The notes: generated by a model from the letters alone, not told the origin. DNA of 64,000 nucleotides from Streptomyces misionensis (GCF_007896895.1 NZ_VOGW01000013.1:1-64000), one strand, 5' to 3'; shown: positions 33,001 through 44,608, counted from the first letter of the stretch. Numbers and translations: made by a program.

Positions 33001-36000
33001 CCACCGTCTCCATCGGTGCGCCCATCGACAACACCCAGCTCTACATCGTCGACACCCACATGGAACCCGTCCCCGTCGGCGTCGTCGGCGAGCTGTGCAT
33101 CGCCGGCGACGGAGTCGCCCAGGGCTACCTCGGACGCCCCGCACTCACCGCCGAACGCTTCGTCCCCGACCCCTTCGGCCCCGCCGGCACCCGCCTCTAC
33201 AAAACAGGCGACCTCGCCCGCCGCATGCCCGACGGCTCCCTGGAATTCCTCGGCCGCACCGACCACCAGGTCAAGATCCGCGGCTACCGCATCGAACTCG
33301 GCGAGATCGAATCCCGCCTCCTCACCCACCCCACCGTCAAGGACGCCACCGTCATCGCCCGCACCGAAGACACGGGCGACACCTGGCTCGTCGGCTATCT
33401 GATTCCCAACGGTGCGATCGATCAGGGTGAGTTGCGGGCGCACTTGCGTGAGGAACTGCCCGATTACATGGTTCCCGGCGCCTTCGTGGAACTCGACGCC
33501 TGGCCGCTGAACACCGCAGGCAAACTCGACCGCAAGGCCCTGCCCGCGCCCGAGGTGGTGCCCCAGGCCGAGTACGTCGCCCCCCGCACCGAAGCCGAGA
33601 GAAAGATCGCCGACGCCTGGGCAGCCGCGCTCGGACTCGAACAGGTCAGCGTCGAGGACTCCTTCTTCGACCTCGGCGGCGACTCCATCCGCGCCATCGT
33701 CCTCGTCGGCGCCATCCGCTCCGCCGGCTTCCAGGTCGCCGTCCAGGACATCTTCGAACACCGCACCATCACCGAACTCGCCGACCACCTCGACACCCAC
33801 AACACCCCCGCCCAAACCGACCACTACGTCCAGCCCTTCGAGCTGATCAACGACCACGACCGCATCCTCCTCCCCCCAGACGTCACCGACGCCTACCCCG
33901 TCTCCCAGGTCCAGCTCGGCATGCTCGTCGAAATGTCCCTCGGCACCGAACGCGCCGCCTACCACAACGTCGACGCCTTCCGCATCCGCGACGACCAGCC
34001 CCTCGACCCCACCGCACTCCAACACGCCACCGACGAACTCATCACCCGCCACGAAACCCTCCGCACCGGCTTCAACCTCACCGGATACTCCGAACCCCTG
34101 CAACTCGTGCACGATGCCGTGACGCATCCGGTCACGGTCACGGATCTCAGCGGGCTGGACGGGGACGCGTTCGCGGCGGCGTTGCGCGCGGTGAACGAGG
34201 AGGAGAGCGCTGCGCCGTTCGACCTGGCCCGGCCGCCGCTGCTCAGGGCGCGTGCCGTGCTCCAGGACGAGGAGTCGTGGTGGCTGGTGCTCACCCACGC
34301 GCATCCGATCCTGGAGGGCTGGAGCTATCACTCGGTGATGGCCGAACTGGTGGAGCTGTACCACCAGTTCGTGGAGCGGGGGGTGTTCGAGCCCGCGCGG
34401 CCCACACCGAGCCGGTTCGCGGACTTCGTCGCCGCCGAGCTGGCCTCCCTGGACGACGCGGGGGATCAGGCGTACTGGCAGGCGATGGTCACCGACCACG
34501 CCGGCTTCGAGCTGCCGTCCCTGTGGGGCGATCCGCGGGGTGCCGACGCGGAGTCGTACGAGACCTTCCAGGTGCACGTCCCGATGCACGATCTGGAGCC
34601 GCGGCTGCGGGAGTTGGCGACGGCGGCCGGTGCCTCGCCGAAGAGCGTCGTCCTCGCCGCGCACCTGAAGGTGCTCGCGCAGCTCACGGAGGAGGAGTCC
34701 TTCTTCGCCGGCCTGGCCTTCGACGCGCGGCCCGAACTCCCGGGCGCCGACCGGGTCGTGGGCATGCACCTGAACACCGTGCCGTTCCCGTACGACCGTA
34801 CGACCCGCACCTGGCGCGAGCTGGTGGGCCGGGTCTTCCGGCAGGAGGCGGAGCTGTGGGCGCACCGCCGGTACCCGCTGCCCGCGATCCAGCGGACGGC
34901 GGGCGGCAACCGGCTGCTGTCCACGGTCTTCAACTACCTGGACTTCCACCAGGTGGACACCGCGGTGGTGGACGAGGAGGCGAGCGTCGGCATCGGCACG
35001 ACGGAGTTCCCGCTGGCCGTGGTGGCCCGGGGTGGCTATCTCGGGCTGCGCACGGACACCCGTCACCTCGGCCGGGAGCAGGCGGCCCGGCTCGCCGGGA
35101 TGTACCGGATGGTGCTGGAGGCCATGGCGGCCGATCCGGACGGCGACGCCCGGGGCACCTTCCTGCCGGCGTCGGACCGGGCACTGGCGCCTGCCGAGGC
35201 GGTCGCGTCCGGTCCGGTCACCGACACCCTGCACGCCCTGTTCGCGCGGCAGGCCGCGCTGCGGCCCGACGCCGGCGCGGTGACCGCGGGCGGCGGGACG
35301 CTGAGCTACGCGGAGCTGGACGCCCGTGCCAACCGCATCGCGCACCGGCTGCGTGAACTCGGCGTTGGCGCCGAGTCGGTGGTGGGGCTGTGCCTGGGCC
35401 GGGGCGCGGGCCTCGTGCCGTCGCTGCTGGGTGTGCTGAAGGCCGGTGCGGCCTATCTGCCGCTCGACCCGGCGCAGCCGGCCGCCCGGCTGGCCACGAT
35501 GGTGGAGGACCTCGGGCCGAAGGTGGTGATCACGGAGACCGCGCACCTCGCGGTCGCCGAGTCCGCGCACGGCGGTGCGCTGATCGTCCTGGACGGTGCG
35601 GACGAGCCGTTGCTCGACGCCCTCCCGGACACGGCCGTGGCGCAGGTCACGGACCCGGGGCAGTTGGCGTACGTGATCTACACGTCGGGGTCCACCGGTG
35701 TCCCGAAGGGCATCGGGGTGAGCCACGCCAACGTGCTGCGGCTGATGCGGGCCACCGCGGAGCGGTTCCCGCTGGACGAGGGCCATGTGTGGCCGCTGGT
35801 GCACAGCTTCGCCTTCGACGTCTCGGTGTTCGAGCTGTGGGCGGCGCTGCTGCACGGCAGCCGGCTGGTGATGGTCGACGCGGACACCGCCCGGGACCCG
35901 GACGCCCTGCTGGACCTGGCGGTCGCGGAGCGGTTCACGGTGCTGCTGAACAGCCCGTCGGCGTTCCGCGGTGTCGCGGCCGCCGCCGAACGGGGCGACG

Positions 36001-39000
36001 AACGGCTCGGGCGGGTGCCGCTGCGGGCGATGTTCTTCGGTGGCGAGAAGCACACGGGTGCCGCGCTCGCCCCCTGGATCGACCGGTTCGGGCTCGGCGA
36101 GCCGCAGCTCGTGGAGTTGTACGGGCCGACCGAGGCGACCGTGCAGGTGACCCATCACCGCATCACCGAGGCCGATCTGAGCGCTCCGGCGATCCCGCTC
36201 GGGCTGCCGTTGCCGGGTACCCGGGTGCATGTCCTGGACCGGGAGGGGCACCTGGTGCCGGCCGGTGTGCCGGGCGAGCTGTACATCGGCGGGCCGCAGG
36301 TCAGCCGGGGTTATCTCAACCGGCCCGCGCTGACCGCGGAGCGGTTCCTGCCGGACCCGTTCGGCACGCCCGGCGCCCGTCTGTACCGGACCGGTGACAT
36401 GGGCCGGATGTTGGCCGACGGGGGGATCGAGTTCCTGGGCCGGGTGGACGACCAGGTGAAGATCCGCGGTTACCGGGTCGAGCTGGGCGAGATCCAGGCC
36501 GTGCTGAACGCGCACCCGGCGGTTCTCCAGGCGGCGGTGGTGACCGACTCCACCGCTCCGGGCGACCCGCGGATCGCCGCGTACGCCGTGCCCGCGGAGG
36601 ACGCCCTGCCGGCTCCGGCCGAACTGGCCGCGTACTGCCGTGCCCGGCTGCCGGAGTACATGGTCCCGGCGGCGTTCACGCAGCTGGCGCGCATCCCGCT
36701 GATCTCGAACACCAAGGTGGACCGCAAGGCGCTGCCCGCGCCGGACTGGTCCGCGCTCGCGGGACGTCAGGAGCACATCGCGCCGCGGACCGACCGGGAG
36801 CGGCGCGTCGCCGAGGTGTGGGGCGAGGTGCTGGGGCTGGACGCGCCCGGCGTCGAGGACAGCTTCTTCGAGGTGGGCGGCGACTCGATCCGTGCGGTCG
36901 CCCTGGTGGGCGCGCTGCGCACGGCCGGGTTCGCCGTGACCGTGCGGGACGTCTTCGACGTCCGGACGATCGCCGCTCTGGCCGCGCTGGACACCTCGGA
37001 CCGGGACGGCGACACGGCTTTCGTGGGCGTGCGGCCGTTCGCGCTGGTCGGCGAGGCGGACCGGGCGGCCCTGCCCGACGGCCTGGCCGACGCCTACCCG
37101 GTCGCCCAGGCGCAGCTCGGCATCCTGGTGGAGCAGCTGGCCGACGCCGAGGCGCTGAAGTACGTCAACGTCAGCGCGTTCCGGGTGCTCGACGAGCAGC
37201 CGCCGGTCCTGGCCGCGCTACGCGCCGCGGTGACCGAACTGGCCGCGCGGCACGAGGTGTTGCGCACCTCCTTCGCGCTCACCGGTTTCTCGCAGCCGCT
37301 TCAGTTGGTGCACCGCGAGGCCGGGCTGACGGTCGCCGAGCGCGACTTGCGCGGTCTCGGCGAGTCCGCCCGGGCGGCGGCCGTGGCGGACTTCGTCGCC
37401 GTGGAGCGGACCACCCCGTTCCCCGCCGACGCCCGCTCGCTGCTGCGGGTCACGGTGCTGCCGGAGGACGAGCGGGCCTGGTGGCTCGGGCTCACCCAGA
37501 GCCACGCGATCACGGAGGGCTGGAGCCACCACTCGATGGTGGCCGAACTGCTCGACCTGTACCGCTCGTTCCGGGACACCGGCGGGCCCGGCGAGTGGAG
37601 CGTCCCCGGTGTGCGCTACGCCGACTTCGTGGCCGGCGAGCTCCAGTCGCTGGCCGGCGGGGAGGACCGTGCGCACTGGCTGGCGGTGACCGCCGACCAC
37701 GAGCCGTTCGAGCTGCCCGCGGACCTCGGCGACGACAGCGCCGAGCCCGAGACGTTCACCCTGCGGGTGCCGTTCGCGGACGTGGAGGCCGGGCTGCGGG
37801 AGCTGGCGGGCCGGGCGCAGGCGTCGATGAAGGCCGTCCTGCACGCCGCCCATCTGGCGGTGCTCGCCCGGCTCACCGGGCAGGAGCGGTTCAGTGCCGG
37901 TCTGGCCACCGATGCCCGGCCCGAGGCCGTGGGCGCCGAACGGGTGCTCGGCATGCACCTGAACACCGTGCCGTTCGCGTTCGAGCGCGGTGCCCGCAGC
38001 TGGCGGGAGCTGGTGGCGCAGGTGTACCGGCGGGAGGCGGCCGACTGGCCGCACCGCCGCTACCCGCTGCCCGCGATGCAGCGGGACGCGGACGGGCGCC
38101 GCCTGGTGGACGTCACCTTCAACTACCAGGACTACCGGCACCTGGACAGCGGGGAGATCGACGCGGGGGCGAGCGACGGTGCCGCCGCCACCGAGTTCGC
38201 GCTGATCGTCACCACCACCGGCGGCCGGCTCAGCCTGACCACGCACACCGGGGTGCTCGGCCGGGCCGAGGCCGAGCGGATCGCCTCGATGTACCGGGCG
38301 ACGGTCCTGGCGATGGCCGCCGACGCCGAGGGCGAGGCCGTCGCGCCGCTGCCAGGCGGCGAGGCGGAGCTGCTGCTCGGCTGGGGCACCGGGCCCGCGG
38401 GCCGCGACACCGGCACCGTGGTCGGTCTCTTCGCCGAGCAGGTGGCGAGCCGCCCCGGGCACCCGGCCGTCTCGCACGGGGACACCGTGCTGACCTACGC
38501 CGAACTGGACGCCCGCACCGACCGGTTGGCGGCGCGGCTGCGGCGGGCCGGAGCGGTGCCCGGGGCGGTCGTCGCGGTCGGCATGGACCGCTCCGCGCCG
38601 CTGCCGGTGGCGCTGCTCGCGGTGCTGAAGACCGGCGCCGCCTATCTGCCGGTCGACCCGGCCTATCCGGACGAGCGCAAGGAGTTCATGCTGCGCGACT
38701 CGGGCGCCGCTCTGCTGGTGACCGACGGCCGCGCGGACGTGGCGCCGGAGGGCTGGGGCGGCACGGTCGTCGTGGCCGCCGACGAACCGGCCGAGGACGT
38801 CCCGCGGGGGGCCTTCCCGGCGGTGCACCCGGACCAGCTGGCCTACGTGATGTACACCTCGGGCTCCACCGGCACCCCCAAGGGCACGATGATCACCCAC
38901 CGGGGTGTGGTGCGGACCGTCACCGAGGACGCGAACCTCCAGGTGGGCCCGGACGACGTGGTCGCCCACGCCTCCAGCGTGTCCTTCGACGCGGCCACGG

Positions 39001-42000
39001 CGGAGATCTGGAGCGCCCTGCTCAACGGGGCGCGCCTGGAGATCCTGGACCGGGACACCGTCCTGGAGACCGAGGCGCTGGCGGCGGCCGTCGAGGAGCG
39101 CGGCATCACCACGCTGTTCCTGACCACCTCGCTCTTCAACCACGTGGCCCGGACGGTGCCCGGGACGCTGGGCCGGCTGCGCACGGTCGGTTTCGGCGGC
39201 GAGGCCGGCGATGTCACCACCGTCCGCGAGCTGCTGCGGACGGGGGCGCCCGAGCGGCTGGTGAACATGTACGGCCCGACGGAGAACACCACGTTCTCGG
39301 CGGTCCAGGTGATCTCCGGGCTCGGCGAGCGGGCCGGGTCGGTGCCGATCGGCCGACCCGTGCACGCCTCGACGGCGTACGTCGTCGACGCGGAACTGCG
39401 GCTGGTGCCGCGGGGCGTGCCGGGTGAGCTGTGCGTCGGCGGCGCCGGGATGGCCCGCGGCTACCACGGCCGGGGCGGGCTCACCGCGGAGCGGTTCGTG
39501 CCGAACCCGTTCGGGGCGCCCGGGGAGCGGATGTACCGCACGGGTGACCTGGTGCGCTGGCTGCCGGACGGCACCCTGGAGTTCCTCGGTCGCGCCGACC
39601 ACCAGGTGAAGCTGCGCGGGCACCGGATCGAGCTGGGCGAGATCGAGACGGCCCTGCACGGTCACCCCGCGCTCACCGCCGCCGCCGTGGCCCTGCGTGA
39701 GGACGCTCCGGGCGACAAGCGGCTGGTCGCGTACACGGTCGCCGGGCCCGGTGCGGCGCCCTCCCCCGTGGAACTGCGCGAGCACCTGGTGAACCTGCTG
39801 CCGGAGTACATGGTCCCGGCCGCCTTCGTGGCCCTTCAGCGGCTGCCGCTGACCGCGCACGGCAAGCTCGACGTCCGGGCGCTGCCGGTGCCCGACGACG
39901 CCGCGTTCGCCGCGGGGCGGGAGTTCACGGCGCCGCGCACGGACGACGAACGCCGCATGGCGCGGGTCTGGCGGGAGGTCCTCGGTCTCGACCGGGTCGG
40001 TGTGGAGGAGAGCTTCTTCAACCTCGGCGGCGACTCGATCCGGGCGGTCACCCTGGTCGGTGCGCTGCGCACCGCCGGCTTCCAGGTGACGGTCGGCGAC
40101 GTGTTCGAGCAGCGGACGATCGCCCGGCTGGCCACGGCCGGGGCCGGGCGCACGGCGGACGAGCTGCGTTACGTCGAGCCGTTCGCGCTGATCGGTGCCG
40201 AGGACCGGGCGCTGCTGCCGGACGGGGTCACCGACGCCTATCCGCTCTCGCAGCTCCAGACCGGCATGCTGGTCGAGCAGCTGAGCGCCTCGGGCACCGG
40301 CACCTACCACCACACCACGTCGTTCGACATCAAGGACGGGCATCCCTTCGACGCCGACGCGCTGTACGAGGCGGCGCAGATCGTCACCGCCCGGCACGAG
40401 GCGCTGCGCACCGGTCTCGACCTGGACACGTACTCCGTGCCGATGCAGCTGGTGTTCGCGCGGGCCGAGATGCCGGTGGCCGTGCACGACCTGACCGGGC
40501 TCGGCCCGGACCAGGTGGCCGCGCGAGTCGCGGAGATCAGCACGGCCGAGCAGGAGAACCCGTTCGACGTGACCCGGCCGACGCTGCTGCGGCTCGCCGC
40601 CGCCTTCGGCGATCACGGCTGGCGGCTGTTCATCAGCCTCAACCACACGATCATCGAGGGCTGGAGCCACTACAACATCTGGATGGAGGTGCTCACCGCC
40701 TACGGTGAGCTGCGCGCGGGCCGCCGGCCCGTGGACCCGGAGCGGCCCGAGGTCCGTTTCGCGGACTTCATCGCGGGTGAACTGGAGTCGCTGGCCTCGG
40801 CGGAGGAGCGCGGTTACTGGAAGGACGTCGTCGGCCGGCACACGAGGTTCGCGCTGCCGGCGGCCTGGGGCGAGGAGCCGGAGCCGGGCACCGAGCCGCG
40901 GACCTTCTCGGTCGAGGTGTCGCTGCACGACATCCAGGACCGCATCCGCGAGGCGGCGCGGGCGGCCGACGTGCCGGTCAAGAGCGTGCTGCTGGCCGCG
41001 CACCTGAAGGTGCTGAGCCAGCTCACCGAGGAGGACGCCTTCCACAGCGGCCTGGTGTGCGACGCCCGTCCCGAGGCGCCCGGCGCGGAGCAGGTCATCG
41101 GTATGTACCTGACCACGCTGCCGATCGGCTTCCGGCGCGGCGCGCGGACCTGGCGGGAGCTGATCCGGCAGGTGTTCGCGTCCGAGACGGCGCTGTGGCC
41201 CAACCGCCGCTTCCCGATGCCGGAGGTCCAGCGGGAGGCCGGTAACGGCCGCCTCATCGACGTCTTCTTCAACTACCTGGACTTCCGGCAGGTCGACACC
41301 GACCTCATGGACATGAGCAGCAGCGTCCGCGAGGGCGGCACCGAGTTCGACCTGGCCGTCACCACGCTCGCCGGTGAGCTGGGGCTGCTGACCAACACCC
41401 GGGTCATGACCCGCGCCGAGGCCGAACGCCTCGGCGCCATGTACCGGGCGGTCCTGGACGCCGTCGTCGACGACCTCGACGGTGACGCGCTGGCGGTGTA
41501 CCTGCCGGAGGGCGAGCGGGAACGGCTGCTGGGGGCGTGGTCCGGCGACGCCGGCACCGCCTTCGACGGCCGTCCCGTCCACCACCGGATCGCCGAGCAC
41601 GCGGCGGCGGCTCCGGACGCGGTCGCGGTGGTCGTCGGCGAACGCACCACGACGTACGGCGAACTGGACGCGGCGGCCAACCGGATGGCCCACCACCTGC
41701 TCGGACTCGGCGTCGTCCGGGGCGACTTCGTGGGTGTGCTCGCGGAACGCGGCGTCGACCAGCTGGTCGCGGTGCTGGGCGCGCTCAAGGCCGGTGCGGC
41801 CTATCTGCCGCTCGACCCGGAGGCGCCCGCCGAACGGCTCGCCCACCAGCTCACCGACAGCGCGGCTCCCGTGCTCGTCACCCAGGAGCGGTGGCTGGCC
41901 GGTCTGCCCGCCACCGGGGCCCGGGTGGTGTGCGCCGACCGTGACGCGGCGGCGATCGCACGGCAGTCCGGCGACGCCCCGCACGCGCCCGTGACCGGGG

Positions 42001-44531
42001 ACGACCTGGCGTACACCATCTACACCTCGGGCTCGACGGGCCGGCCCAAGGGCGTCCTGGTCACCCACCACGGGCTGGCCAACTACCTGGACTGGGCGCT
42101 CGGTCACTACGGCATGGACGGCGGGCACGGCGCCCCGATGTTCGGCTCGATCGCGTTCGACCTGGCGGTGCCCAGCTTCCTGCTGCCGCTGATCGCGGGC
42201 CGGGACGTGGTGGTCGTACCGGGCGACCGGGGCCAGGAGGCGCTGCCCGAACTGCTGCGGGCGGAGGGCGACTTCAGCATCGTGAAGATCACCCCGGCCC
42301 ATCTCGACCTGGTCACCACCGAGGTCGGCGAGGCGGGCGGCATCGGCTCGGTGCGCACCTTCGTGGTGGGCGGCGAGGAGATGAAGGCCGAGAGCGTCGC
42401 CGCCTGGCGGCGGGTCGCGCCGAACGCCCGGATCATCAACGAGTACGGCCCCACGGAGACCGTCGTCGGCTGTGTCGTACACGACGCGACCGGCGCCGGC
42501 GACCCCGCCCGCCCGGTGCCGATCGGCCGGCCCATCGCCAACACCCAGGTGTACGTGCTGGATTCCGGCATGGAACCGGTTCCGGTCGGTACGGTCGGCG
42601 AGCTGTACCTCGGCGGTGCGGGCGTGGCCCGCGGCTACCTGGGGCGTCCCGCGCTGACCGCGGAGAAGTTCGTGCCGCACCCCTTCGCGTCAACCCCGGG
42701 CCGCCGCCTGTACCGGACCGGGGACCTGGCCAGGTTCCGTCCCGACGGCAGCCTGGAGTTCCTGGGCCGCGGCGACGGCCAGGTCAAGATCCGCGGCTAC
42801 CGGGTGGAGCTGGGCGAGATCGAGGCGGCCCTGCTGCGCGCGCCCGGGGTCCAGGAGACGGTGGTCCTCGCCCGCGAGGACGCGCCCGGTGACCGCCGGC
42901 TGGTCGCCTACGTGGTGCCCGCGCCGGGCGCCGCGCCGGCCCAGGCCGATCTGGTGGAGCACCTGCGCACCCTGCTGCCCGCCTACATGGTCCCGCAGGC
43001 CTTCCTCACCCTGGACGCGCTGCCGCTGGCCGTGTCCGGCAAGGTCGACCGGGCGGCGCTGCCCGCGCCGGACCGGTCGGGCCCGGCCTCGGGGGTCCCC
43101 TACCGGGCGCCCCGCACGGACACCGAGCGTCTCCTCGCGGACGTCTGGTGCCAGGTGCTCGGCGCCCCGCGGGTCGGCCTGGACGACAGCTTCTTCGGGC
43201 TCGGCGGCGACTCCATCCGGGTGCTCCCGGTGATCTCCGCGGCGCGCAAGGCGGGCCTGGTGCTGTCGCTGAGCACGCTGTACGAGAACGAGACGCTGGC
43301 CGAACTCGCCGCGGCCGTCGACCCGGTGCCCGCGCCGGCGGAGCAGCCGGCCGATCCCGACGCGCTCGCCGAGGCGCTGCGCATGGTGATGGCCCACCAG
43401 GACGCGCTCGGGCTGCGCGTGGTGTCCGAGAAGCCGGCCGAACTGCCGTCTCCGGAGGCGGTGATGGCCGAGCACGCGGTGCCGGGCGTCGGGGTCGCGG
43501 TCATCCGTGACGGCGAGGTCGCCGAGATCCGGTCCTACGGCGTCACACGGGCGGGCGGCGACGAGCCGGTCACCCCGGACACGCTCTTCCCGGCCGGGTC
43601 GATCAGCAAGCACGTCACCGCGCTCGGGGTGCTGCGGCTCGCCAAGGACGGGGTGATCGACCTCGACGAGGACGTGAACCGTTATCTGACGTCGTGGCAG
43701 GTGCCCGGCACCGACCCGGGCAACCCGGTCACCGCCGAGCGGCTGCTGCGCTTCACCGGCGCGGTGCACAACGCCACCGACAACCCGGACGACCACTACT
43801 ACGCGCCGGGCGATCCGCTGCCGGCCCCGCTGGACGTGCTGCTCGGACGGGCCCCGGCCAAGACCCCGGCCGGCCGTCTGGACGGCGTCCCCGGCGAGGT
43901 GTTCCTGAAGAACAACATCAGCTACACCGCCTTGCAGCAACTCATGGAGGACGTCACGGGCACGCCCTTCGGGCAGCTGATGCGCGAACTGGTCCTCGGC
44001 CCGCTGGGTATGACGCACAGCCAATACGTGCGCAGCGACCCGCGCGAGCTCGGGCACCCGGTGGCGTACGGGCACGACGCGCCGGGCGTCCCGCACCCCG
44101 GCGGCTGGCAGGCGCACCCGGAGACCGCCGCGGCCGGGCTGTGGACCACGGCGGCCGACCTGGCCCGGGTCACCGTCGAGATCCGGCGGGCCCACCGCGG
44201 CCTGCCGTCGCCGGTGCTCACCCGTGAGCTGACCGAGCGGATGCTGACGATCGTCGAGCCGTGCCACTTCTACGGGATGGGCGTGTTCGTCGACGCCTCC
44301 GGCGGCGGGCTCGACTACGGCCACACCGGGCAGACCGCGGGCTACCGCGCCATGGCGCTGAGCCAGCTGGAGTCCGGCACCGGTCTGGTGATGCTGGCGA
44401 ACGCCGAGCACGCGAGGCCGGTCCTGAAGTGGCTGATGGCGGCCGTGCGCGAGCAGGACCGCTGGTCCGCCAAGGGCGAGCTGGCCCGTCTCTGGGAGGT
44501 CGGCCGGGTCAACCCCGACGCCCAGGACTGA
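21033..44531 (+). CDS. Seven-module NRPS with fused C-terminal beta-lactamase/PBP-like domain
   Basis: This 7832-residue protein reads C-A-T followed by six more C-A-T modules and a terminal serine beta-lactamase-fold domain. Approximate residues: C1 40-480, A1 490-1000, T1 Ser about 1047; module 2 1096-2126; module 3 2136-3153; module 4 3231-4256; module 5 4266-5323; module 6 5330-6373; module 7 6380-7430; PBP-like domain 7467-7823. C1 has HHIACDA. The other six C domains share an unusual HxxxEGW motif. Codes read by eye: A1 DVWNVAMVH (Thr-like); A2, A3 and A4 all DILQLGVIW (Gly-like); A5 DVFLFGLVQ and A6 DAAFGGMTF (unassigned); A7 DLPKVGEVG (Asn-like). The last domain has S7523-I-S-K7526 and HTG at 7764, but Lys7626 where the family has Tyr. 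No E or classical TE domain is present. It probably extends and releases, perhaps cyclises, the nonapeptide. Confidence 0.95.
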   Translation: MTTGAEHSSTGDRLRAELLRRLAGRTTEQRRPEIPRADREQPLRLSPGQQQMWFLQRLEPDSHEYIVPLTLRLTGPLDEAALRRAVDAVAARHEVLRTRYDFVAGRPVQLVDPAGPVPFTTTDLGALPAAERPDVARARAAACAREPFDLGAEWPLRVRLFRLGDEDWVLALLFHHIACDAWSTQIFARDLSACYRGEQPGPALEVQYADYAEWQAGRTEGAALAPHLDYWRRQLAGVAPLELPTDRPRPPVRDTSGATEAFALPDALSARLRELAAAHRTTLFTVLLTAYQTLLSKYTSSTDIAVGTVVSGRVRPEVQQLIGYGINSLVMRAAWDGDPRFSALLERGRTVVLDAFDHQETPFARLVDELQPERDLSRTPLFQAAFTLHESRTAAYDLPGVRVEPFDVPASVARFDLQLQVEESPDGSLQGRFEYATALFDRSTAARFARHLVRLLHAVADTPDARLSALSVLDEAELAVLVDPLTTEAADPRLVHEVFEARAAATPDAIAVVSDGQALTYAELNARANRVAHRLIALGAGPDLVVGICVERGPELIPAILGVLKSGAGYLPLDPANPAERLGYVVGDAGPLAVLTETAHVDLVDGIHDGPVVVLDQERESAAWAALPESNPAAAGHPDQLIYVIYTSGSTGRPKGVCLTHRNVLRLLTTADRHYGFSPEDVWPLFHSYAFDVSVWEMWGALLHGGRLVVVPAAVTRSPDEFLDLLVEQRVTVLNQTPSAFRALVSAAAEGDERIGRLRLRAVVFAGEKLQVPDLQPWVDRLGLDRPALLNMYGITETTVHTTYYRVGPADLRPDAGNPIGVPLGDLRVHLLDAWGEPVPVGVFGEIHVAGPGVARGYLGRPALTAERFVPDPFGPPGSRLYRSGDIARRLPDGSLEFLGRADGQIKIRGYRVELGEIQAALTELDGIRDAVVVLREDVPGQKELVAYTVLAPETSYEPAELRELLGARLPSYMVPAAFVALDRLPLTTNGKLDRRALPAPSGDARRAGGAYTAPRTPTEERLAEVWAEVLGLDKVGVDDGFFDLGGDSIRAVALVGAIRSAGHDITVRDVFEYRTVARLAELLTGRSAPAVVPDPVRPFALIDAADRALLPEGVADAYPLSQVQAGMVLEMSVADGQNNYHNVTSFRLRDERPYDHPSLVEAARIVVARHEALRTSLDLTGYSVPMQLVHEIADMPVGTQSLHGLTEEEIRDAVRAYTARERARVFDLSVPTLMRLFAHDTGNGSWWLSITECHPVLEGWSHHSMLMEILDVYGALRDGRPVEEPERPGTRFADFIAAELQALEDHDDRAYWSRVVADHAPLEVPAGWGDGADAPRATYQASVPVTDLEDRLRALAGRARVSMKSVMLAAHLKVMSQLTGEAAFHTGLVCDARPELPGADRVYGMYLNTLPFAFETGRAATWRELVTQVFAAEIELWPHRRYPMPAVQRLAGSGQLLHVYFNYQDFHQVDTERVDHEAAIDDSPTEFPLTVSSRGGHVIVTANGRMVSQENAERIAAMYRLVLEAMAADFDGDAQAVYLPLGEREVVLRRWNNADTDEQAALVPESFAEQVARVPGAVAVTSGGVSLTYAELDDRSARLAGALAAAGVGAGDVVAVLLERGVGLLVALLAVQRTGAAYLPLDATHPAGRLTGIIEDAAPAVLLTQESLHETATEIHQGTCVLVEEAVTAEPLAPRSVDPSAVAYVLYTSGSTGRPKGVQISHGALGNLLTGIRRVLGRSEAVESWLASTSVSFDISGLELYLPLAGGHRVVIAESGQDLVELIETEHVTHVQATPSGWKLLLESGFRTTSVTALVGGEALPLELAQTLRSHVARLVNVYGPTETTIWSTTWEVPADPTGVSIGAPIDNTQLYIVDTHMEPVPVGVVGELCIAGDGVAQGYLGRPALTAERFVPDPFGPAGTRLYKTGDLARRMPDGSLEFLGRTDHQVKIRGYRIELGEIESRLLTHPTVKDATVIARTEESGDTWLVGYLIPNGAVDQGELRAHLREELPDYMVPGAFVELDTWPLNTAGKLDRKALPAPEVVPQAEYVAPRTEAERKIADAWAAALGLEQVSVEDSFFDLGGDSIRAIVLVGAIRSAGFQVAVQDIFEHRTITELADHLDTHNTPAQTDHYVQPFELINDHDRILLPPDVTDAYPVSQVQLGMLVEMSLGTERAAYHNVDAFRIRDDQPLDPTALQHATDELITRHETLRTGFDLTGYSEPLQLVHEKADLRVTVGAPDDGECENEQRATPFDPAVPPLIRVNALAGAHEHEWQLVFTHAHPILEGWSYHALLTELLDLYRAFRDGRDVAPAASEGSRFADFIAAEQASVAGESDQAYWGRVVADHTTLTVPAGWGDESVAAGTAHRFPIELRDLDERLRALAGRARVSMKSVLLAAHLKVLSQLTSETAFHTGLVCDTRPELRGADRVYGLHLNTIPFPFDADRAVTWRELVAQVFEQETELWPHRRYPLPAIQRDAGGNRLLDVYFNYQDFSKVDGEEVDELGDIDEVPTEFPLMVATRGSYIVLTADGRMVSRANAERIAAMYRLVLEAMAADFDGDAQAVYLPLGEREVVLRRWNNADTDEQAALVPESFAEQVARVPGAVAVTSGGVSLTYAELDDRSARLAGALAAAGVGAGDVVAVLLERGVGLLVALLAVQRTGAAYLPLDATHPAGRLTGIIEDAAPAVLLTQKSLHETATEIHQGTCVLVDEGAAAEPLAARSVDPSAVAYVLYTSGSTGRPKGVQISHLALGNLLTGIRRTLGAPTSPESWLASTSVSFDISGLELYLPLTGGHRVVIAESGQDLVDLIETEHVTHVQATPSGWKLLLESGFRTASVTALVGGEALPVELAQVLRSRVARLVNVYGPTETTIWSTTWEVPANPTTVSIGAPIDNTQLYIVDTHMEPVPVGVVGELCIAGDGVAQGYLGRPALTAERFVPDPFGPAGTRLYKTGDLARRMPDGSLEFLGRTDHQVKIRGYRIELGEIESRLLTHPTVKDATVIARTEDTGDTWLVGYLIPNDTTDHNELRAHLRETLPDYMVPGAFVELDTWPLNTAGKLDRKALPTPERGEERPYIAPRTNDEARIAGAWETALGLERVGVDDSFFDLGGDSIRAVSLVGALKALGYSLTVRTIFTYQTVAELARHLAAQAPQEESVSPSEKDSRTATADAAEALTGALRAAGIDLASGGLSENTSVADLLALLQQKQAEPEAATEAAGPKEAGTAPFALVPAEDRDRIPEGLADAYPLSQVQTGMAVEVLLENAGDDYHRVTSFRVRDGHAFSREALETAARTVVARHEILRTSIALTGFSVPMQLVHADAEVPVAVEDFTDLGEAATRDAVRAYVRREEDTPFDLDTAPLLRVAGLVESADCWSLALTHSHIILEGWSHHSLLMELLDVYRAVRDGQDPDAGREAVGVRFADFVAGELESLGDDADRAYWQRIVADHPAVTLPAGWGEESTADSFRQPVAYRDLEDGLRALAERARVSMKSVLLAAHLKVMSQLTEEESFSAGLVFDARPELLGAEKVLGMHLNTVPFAHRRGAPTWARLVRQVFEQEMDLWEHRRYPLPSIQRLTEAGQPAVEVLFTYQNYHQVDTGLIEVGAEQGDTTSQFQLAVTTLAGHLMLTADGNALSRVNAERIAAMYRLVLEAMAADPDGDALATRLPDEEQVHVVARWNDTTTDEPARCVPELFAEQVARVPGAVAVTSGGVSLTYAELDDRSARLAGALASAGVGAGDVVAVLLERSADLLVALLAVQRTGAAYLPLDATHPAGRLTGIIEDAAPAVLLTQESLHETATEIHQGPRVLVDEGAAAEPLAPRSVDPSAVAYVLYTSGSTGRPKGVQISHGALGNLLTGIRRILGAPTGSESWLASTSVSFDISGLELYLPLTGGHRVVIAESGQDLVELIETEHVTHVQATPSGWKLLLESGFRTTSVTALVGGEALPLELAQTLRSHVTRLVNVYGPTETTIWSTTWEVPANPTTVSIGAPIDNTQLYIVDTHMEPVPVGVVGELCIAGDGVAQGYLGRPALTAERFVPDPFGPAGTRLYKTGDLARRMPDGSLEFLGRTDHQVKIRGYRIELGEIESRLLTHPTVKDATVIARTEDTGDTWLVGYLIPNGAIDQGELRAHLREELPDYMVPGAFVELDAWPLNTAGKLDRKALPAPEVVPQAEYVAPRTEAERKIADAWAAALGLEQVSVEDSFFDLGGDSIRAIVLVGAIRSAGFQVAVQDIFEHRTITELADHLDTHNTPAQTDHYVQPFELINDHDRILLPPDVTDAYPVSQVQLGMLVEMSLGTERAAYHNVDAFRIRDDQPLDPTALQHATDELITRHETLRTGFNLTGYSEPLQLVHDAVTHPVTVTDLSGLDGDAFAAALRAVNEEESAAPFDLARPPLLRARAVLQDEESWWLVLTHAHPILEGWSYHSVMAELVELYHQFVERGVFEPARPTPSRFADFVAAELASLDDAGDQAYWQAMVTDHAGFELPSLWGDPRGADAESYETFQVHVPMHDLEPRLRELATAAGASPKSVVLAAHLKVLAQLTEEESFFAGLAFDARPELPGADRVVGMHLNTVPFPYDRTTRTWRELVGRVFRQEAELWAHRRYPLPAIQRTAGGNRLLSTVFNYLDFHQVDTAVVDEEASVGIGTTEFPLAVVARGGYLGLRTDTRHLGREQAARLAGMYRMVLEAMAADPDGDARGTFLPASDRALAPAEAVASGPVTDTLHALFARQAALRPDAGAVTAGGGTLSYAELDARANRIAHRLRELGVGAESVVGLCLGRGAGLVPSLLGVLKAGAAYLPLDPAQPAARLATMVEDLGPKVVITETAHLAVAESAHGGALIVLDGADEPLLDALPDTAVAQVTDPGQLAYVIYTSGSTGVPKGIGVSHANVLRLMRATAERFPLDEGHVWPLVHSFAFDVSVFELWAALLHGSRLVMVDADTARDPDALLDLAVAERFTVLLNSPSAFRGVAAAAERGDERLGRVPLRAMFFGGEKHTGAALAPWIDRFGLGEPQLVELYGPTEATVQVTHHRITEADLSAPAIPLGLPLPGTRVHVLDREGHLVPAGVPGELYIGGPQVSRGYLNRPALTAERFLPDPFGTPGARLYRTGDMGRMLADGGIEFLGRVDDQVKIRGYRVELGEIQAVLNAHPAVLQAAVVTDSTAPGDPRIAAYAVPAEDALPAPAELAAYCRARLPEYMVPAAFTQLARIPLISNTKVDRKALPAPDWSALAGRQEHIAPRTDRERRVAEVWGEVLGLDAPGVEDSFFEVGGDSIRAVALVGALRTAGFAVTVRDVFDVRTIAALAALDTSDRDGDTAFVGVRPFALVGEADRAALPDGLADAYPVAQAQLGILVEQLADAEALKYVNVSAFRVLDEQPPVLAALRAAVTELAARHEVLRTSFALTGFSQPLQLVHREAGLTVAERDLRGLGESARAAAVADFVAVERTTPFPADARSLLRVTVLPEDERAWWLGLTQSHAITEGWSHHSMVAELLDLYRSFRDTGGPGEWSVPGVRYADFVAGELQSLAGGEDRAHWLAVTADHEPFELPADLGDDSAEPETFTLRVPFADVEAGLRELAGRAQASMKAVLHAAHLAVLARLTGQERFSAGLATDARPEAVGAERVLGMHLNTVPFAFERGARSWRELVAQVYRREAADWPHRRYPLPAMQRDADGRRLVDVTFNYQDYRHLDSGEIDAGASDGAAATEFALIVTTTGGRLSLTTHTGVLGRAEAERIASMYRATVLAMAADAEGEAVAPLPGGEAELLLGWGTGPAGRDTGTVVGLFAEQVASRPGHPAVSHGDTVLTYAELDARTDRLAARLRRAGAVPGAVVAVGMDRSAPLPVALLAVLKTGAAYLPVDPAYPDERKEFMLRDSGAALLVTDGRADVAPEGWGGTVVVAADEPAEDVPRGAFPAVHPDQLAYVMYTSGSTGTPKGTMITHRGVVRTVTEDANLQVGPDDVVAHASSVSFDAATAEIWSALLNGARLEILDRDTVLETEALAAAVEERGITTLFLTTSLFNHVARTVPGTLGRLRTVGFGGEAGDVTTVRELLRTGAPERLVNMYGPTENTTFSAVQVISGLGERAGSVPIGRPVHASTAYVVDAELRLVPRGVPGELCVGGAGMARGYHGRGGLTAERFVPNPFGAPGERMYRTGDLVRWLPDGTLEFLGRADHQVKLRGHRIELGEIETALHGHPALTAAAVALREDAPGDKRLVAYTVAGPGAAPSPVELREHLVNLLPEYMVPAAFVALQRLPLTAHGKLDVRALPVPDDAAFAAGREFTAPRTDDERRMARVWREVLGLDRVGVEESFFNLGGDSIRAVTLVGALRTAGFQVTVGDVFEQRTIARLATAGAGRTADELRYVEPFALIGAEDRALLPDGVTDAYPLSQLQTGMLVEQLSASGTGTYHHTTSFDIKDGHPFDADALYEAAQIVTARHEALRTGLDLDTYSVPMQLVFARAEMPVAVHDLTGLGPDQVAARVAEISTAEQENPFDVTRPTLLRLAAAFGDHGWRLFISLNHTIIEGWSHYNIWMEVLTAYGELRAGRRPVDPERPEVRFADFIAGELESLASAEERGYWKDVVGRHTRFALPAAWGEEPEPGTEPRTFSVEVSLHDIQDRIREAARAADVPVKSVLLAAHLKVLSQLTEEDAFHSGLVCDARPEAPGAEQVIGMYLTTLPIGFRRGARTWRELIRQVFASETALWPNRRFPMPEVQREAGNGRLIDVFFNYLDFRQVDTDLMDMSSSVREGGTEFDLAVTTLAGELGLLTNTRVMTRAEAERLGAMYRAVLDAVVDDLDGDALAVYLPEGERERLLGAWSGDAGTAFDGRPVHHRIAEHAAAAPDAVAVVVGERTTTYGELDAAANRMAHHLLGLGVVRGDFVGVLAERGVDQLVAVLGALKAGAAYLPLDPEAPAERLAHQLTDSAAPVLVTQERWLAGLPATGARVVCADRDAAAIARQSGDAPHAPVTGDDLAYTIYTSGSTGRPKGVLVTHHGLANYLDWALGHYGMDGGHGAPMFGSIAFDLAVPSFLLPLIAGRDVVVVPGDRGQEALPELLRAEGDFSIVKITPAHLDLVTTEVGEAGGIGSVRTFVVGGEEMKAESVAAWRRVAPNARIINEYGPTETVVGCVVHDATGAGDPARPVPIGRPIANTQVYVLDSGMEPVPVGTVGELYLGGAGVARGYLGRPALTAEKFVPHPFASTPGRRLYRTGDLARFRPDGSLEFLGRGDGQVKIRGYRVELGEIEAALLRAPGVQETVVLAREDAPGDRRLVAYVVPAPGAAPAQADLVEHLRTLLPAYMVPQAFLTLDALPLAVSGKVDRAALPAPDRSGPASGVPYRAPRTDTERLLADVWCQVLGAPRVGLDDSFFGLGGDSIRVLPVISAARKAGLVLSLSTLYENETLAELAAAVDPVPAPAEQPADPDALAEALRMVMAHQDALGLRVVSEKPAELPSPEAVMAEHAVPGVGVAVIRDGEVAEIRSYGVTRAGGDEPVTPDTLFPAGSISKHVTALGVLRLAKDGVIDLDEDVNRYLTSWQVPGTDPGNPVTAERLLRFTGAVHNATDNPDDHYYAPGDPLPAPLDVLLGRAPAKTPAGRLDGVPGEVFLKNNISYTALQQLMEDVTGTPFGQLMRELVLGPLGMTHSQYVRSDPRELGHPVAYGHDAPGVPHPGGWQAHPETAAAGLWTTAADLARVTVEIRRAHRGLPSPVLTRELTERMLTIVEPCHFYGMGVFVDASGGGLDYGHTGQTAGYRAMALSQLESGTGLVMLANAEHARPVLKWLMAAVREQDRWSAKGELARLWEVGRVNPDAQD
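25563..26014 (+). repeat. Internal NRPS repeat R1, copy 1 (C2 end to A2 start)
   Basis: By eye this segment appears identical base for base to 28652-29103 (offset 3089). A third, diverged copy runs from about 31970 to 32410. It covers the end of a C domain, the C-A linker and the A-domain start. Near-identity at DNA level implies recent duplication or gene conversion. Confidence 0.85.
27162..27721 (+). repeat. Internal NRPS repeat R2, copy 1 (T2 plus start of C3)
   Basis: About 560 bp covering the end of A2, all of T2 and the first part of C3 match 33555-34114 (offset 6393). I saw only one mismatch, GACCTC versus AACCTC, changing Asp to Asn in the C domain. Confidence 0.85.
28652..29103 (+). 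repeat. Internal NRPS repeat R1, copy 2 (C3 end to A3 start)
   Basis: Apparently identical to 25563-26014. The identity stops inside the ATPase-like N-lobe of the A domain (CCCGCG versus CCCGCC at the boundary), after which the two copies differ by scattered synonymous changes. Confidence 0.85.
29839..30033 (+). repeat. Internal NRPS repeat R3, copy 1 (A3 C-terminal subdomain)
   Basis: This segment of A3 appears identical to 33139-33333 in A4; the same region of A2 (26749-26943) differs at a few synonymous positions. It encodes the A7-A8 core region (YKTGD to GEIESRLL), part of the duplicated Gly-type A domains. Confidence 0.75.
33139..33333 (+). repeat. Internal NRPS repeat R3, copy 2 (A4 C-terminal subdomain)
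   Basis: Matches 29839-30033 apparently base for base. Together with R1 and R2 it makes modules 2-4 of the large NRPS a mosaic of shared blocks with different partners in each block. Confidence 0.75.
33555..34114 (+). repeat. Internal NRPS repeat R2, copy 2 (T4 plus start of C5)
   Basis: Matches 27162-27721 with a single mismatch seen. Immediately after 34114 the sequence and its codon style change sharply to the copy-specific remainder of C5. Confidence 0.85.
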
Positions 44532-44538
44532 CCGCCCC

Positions 44539-44565
44539 GGGGCCGGCCCCGCCCGGGCCGGCCCC
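44539..44565 (+). terminator. Hairpin after the large NRPS gene
   Basis: A 10-bp perfect stem (GGGGCCGGCC at 44539-44548 with 44556-44565) and a 7-nt loop lie 7 nt after the NRPS stop. There is no U tract. It may only reduce read-through into the tailoring genes. Confidence 0.4.
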
Positions 44566-44608
44566 GCCTCCCACGCCTCATCCCCACGACCCGCCAAGGA
44601 CGTGACTC

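Noticed and set aside
25563..34114. Mobile element or phage origin for the long repeats
   Set aside because: No transposase, integrase or terminal inverted repeats are present; the repeats keep the NRPS frame and domain borders.
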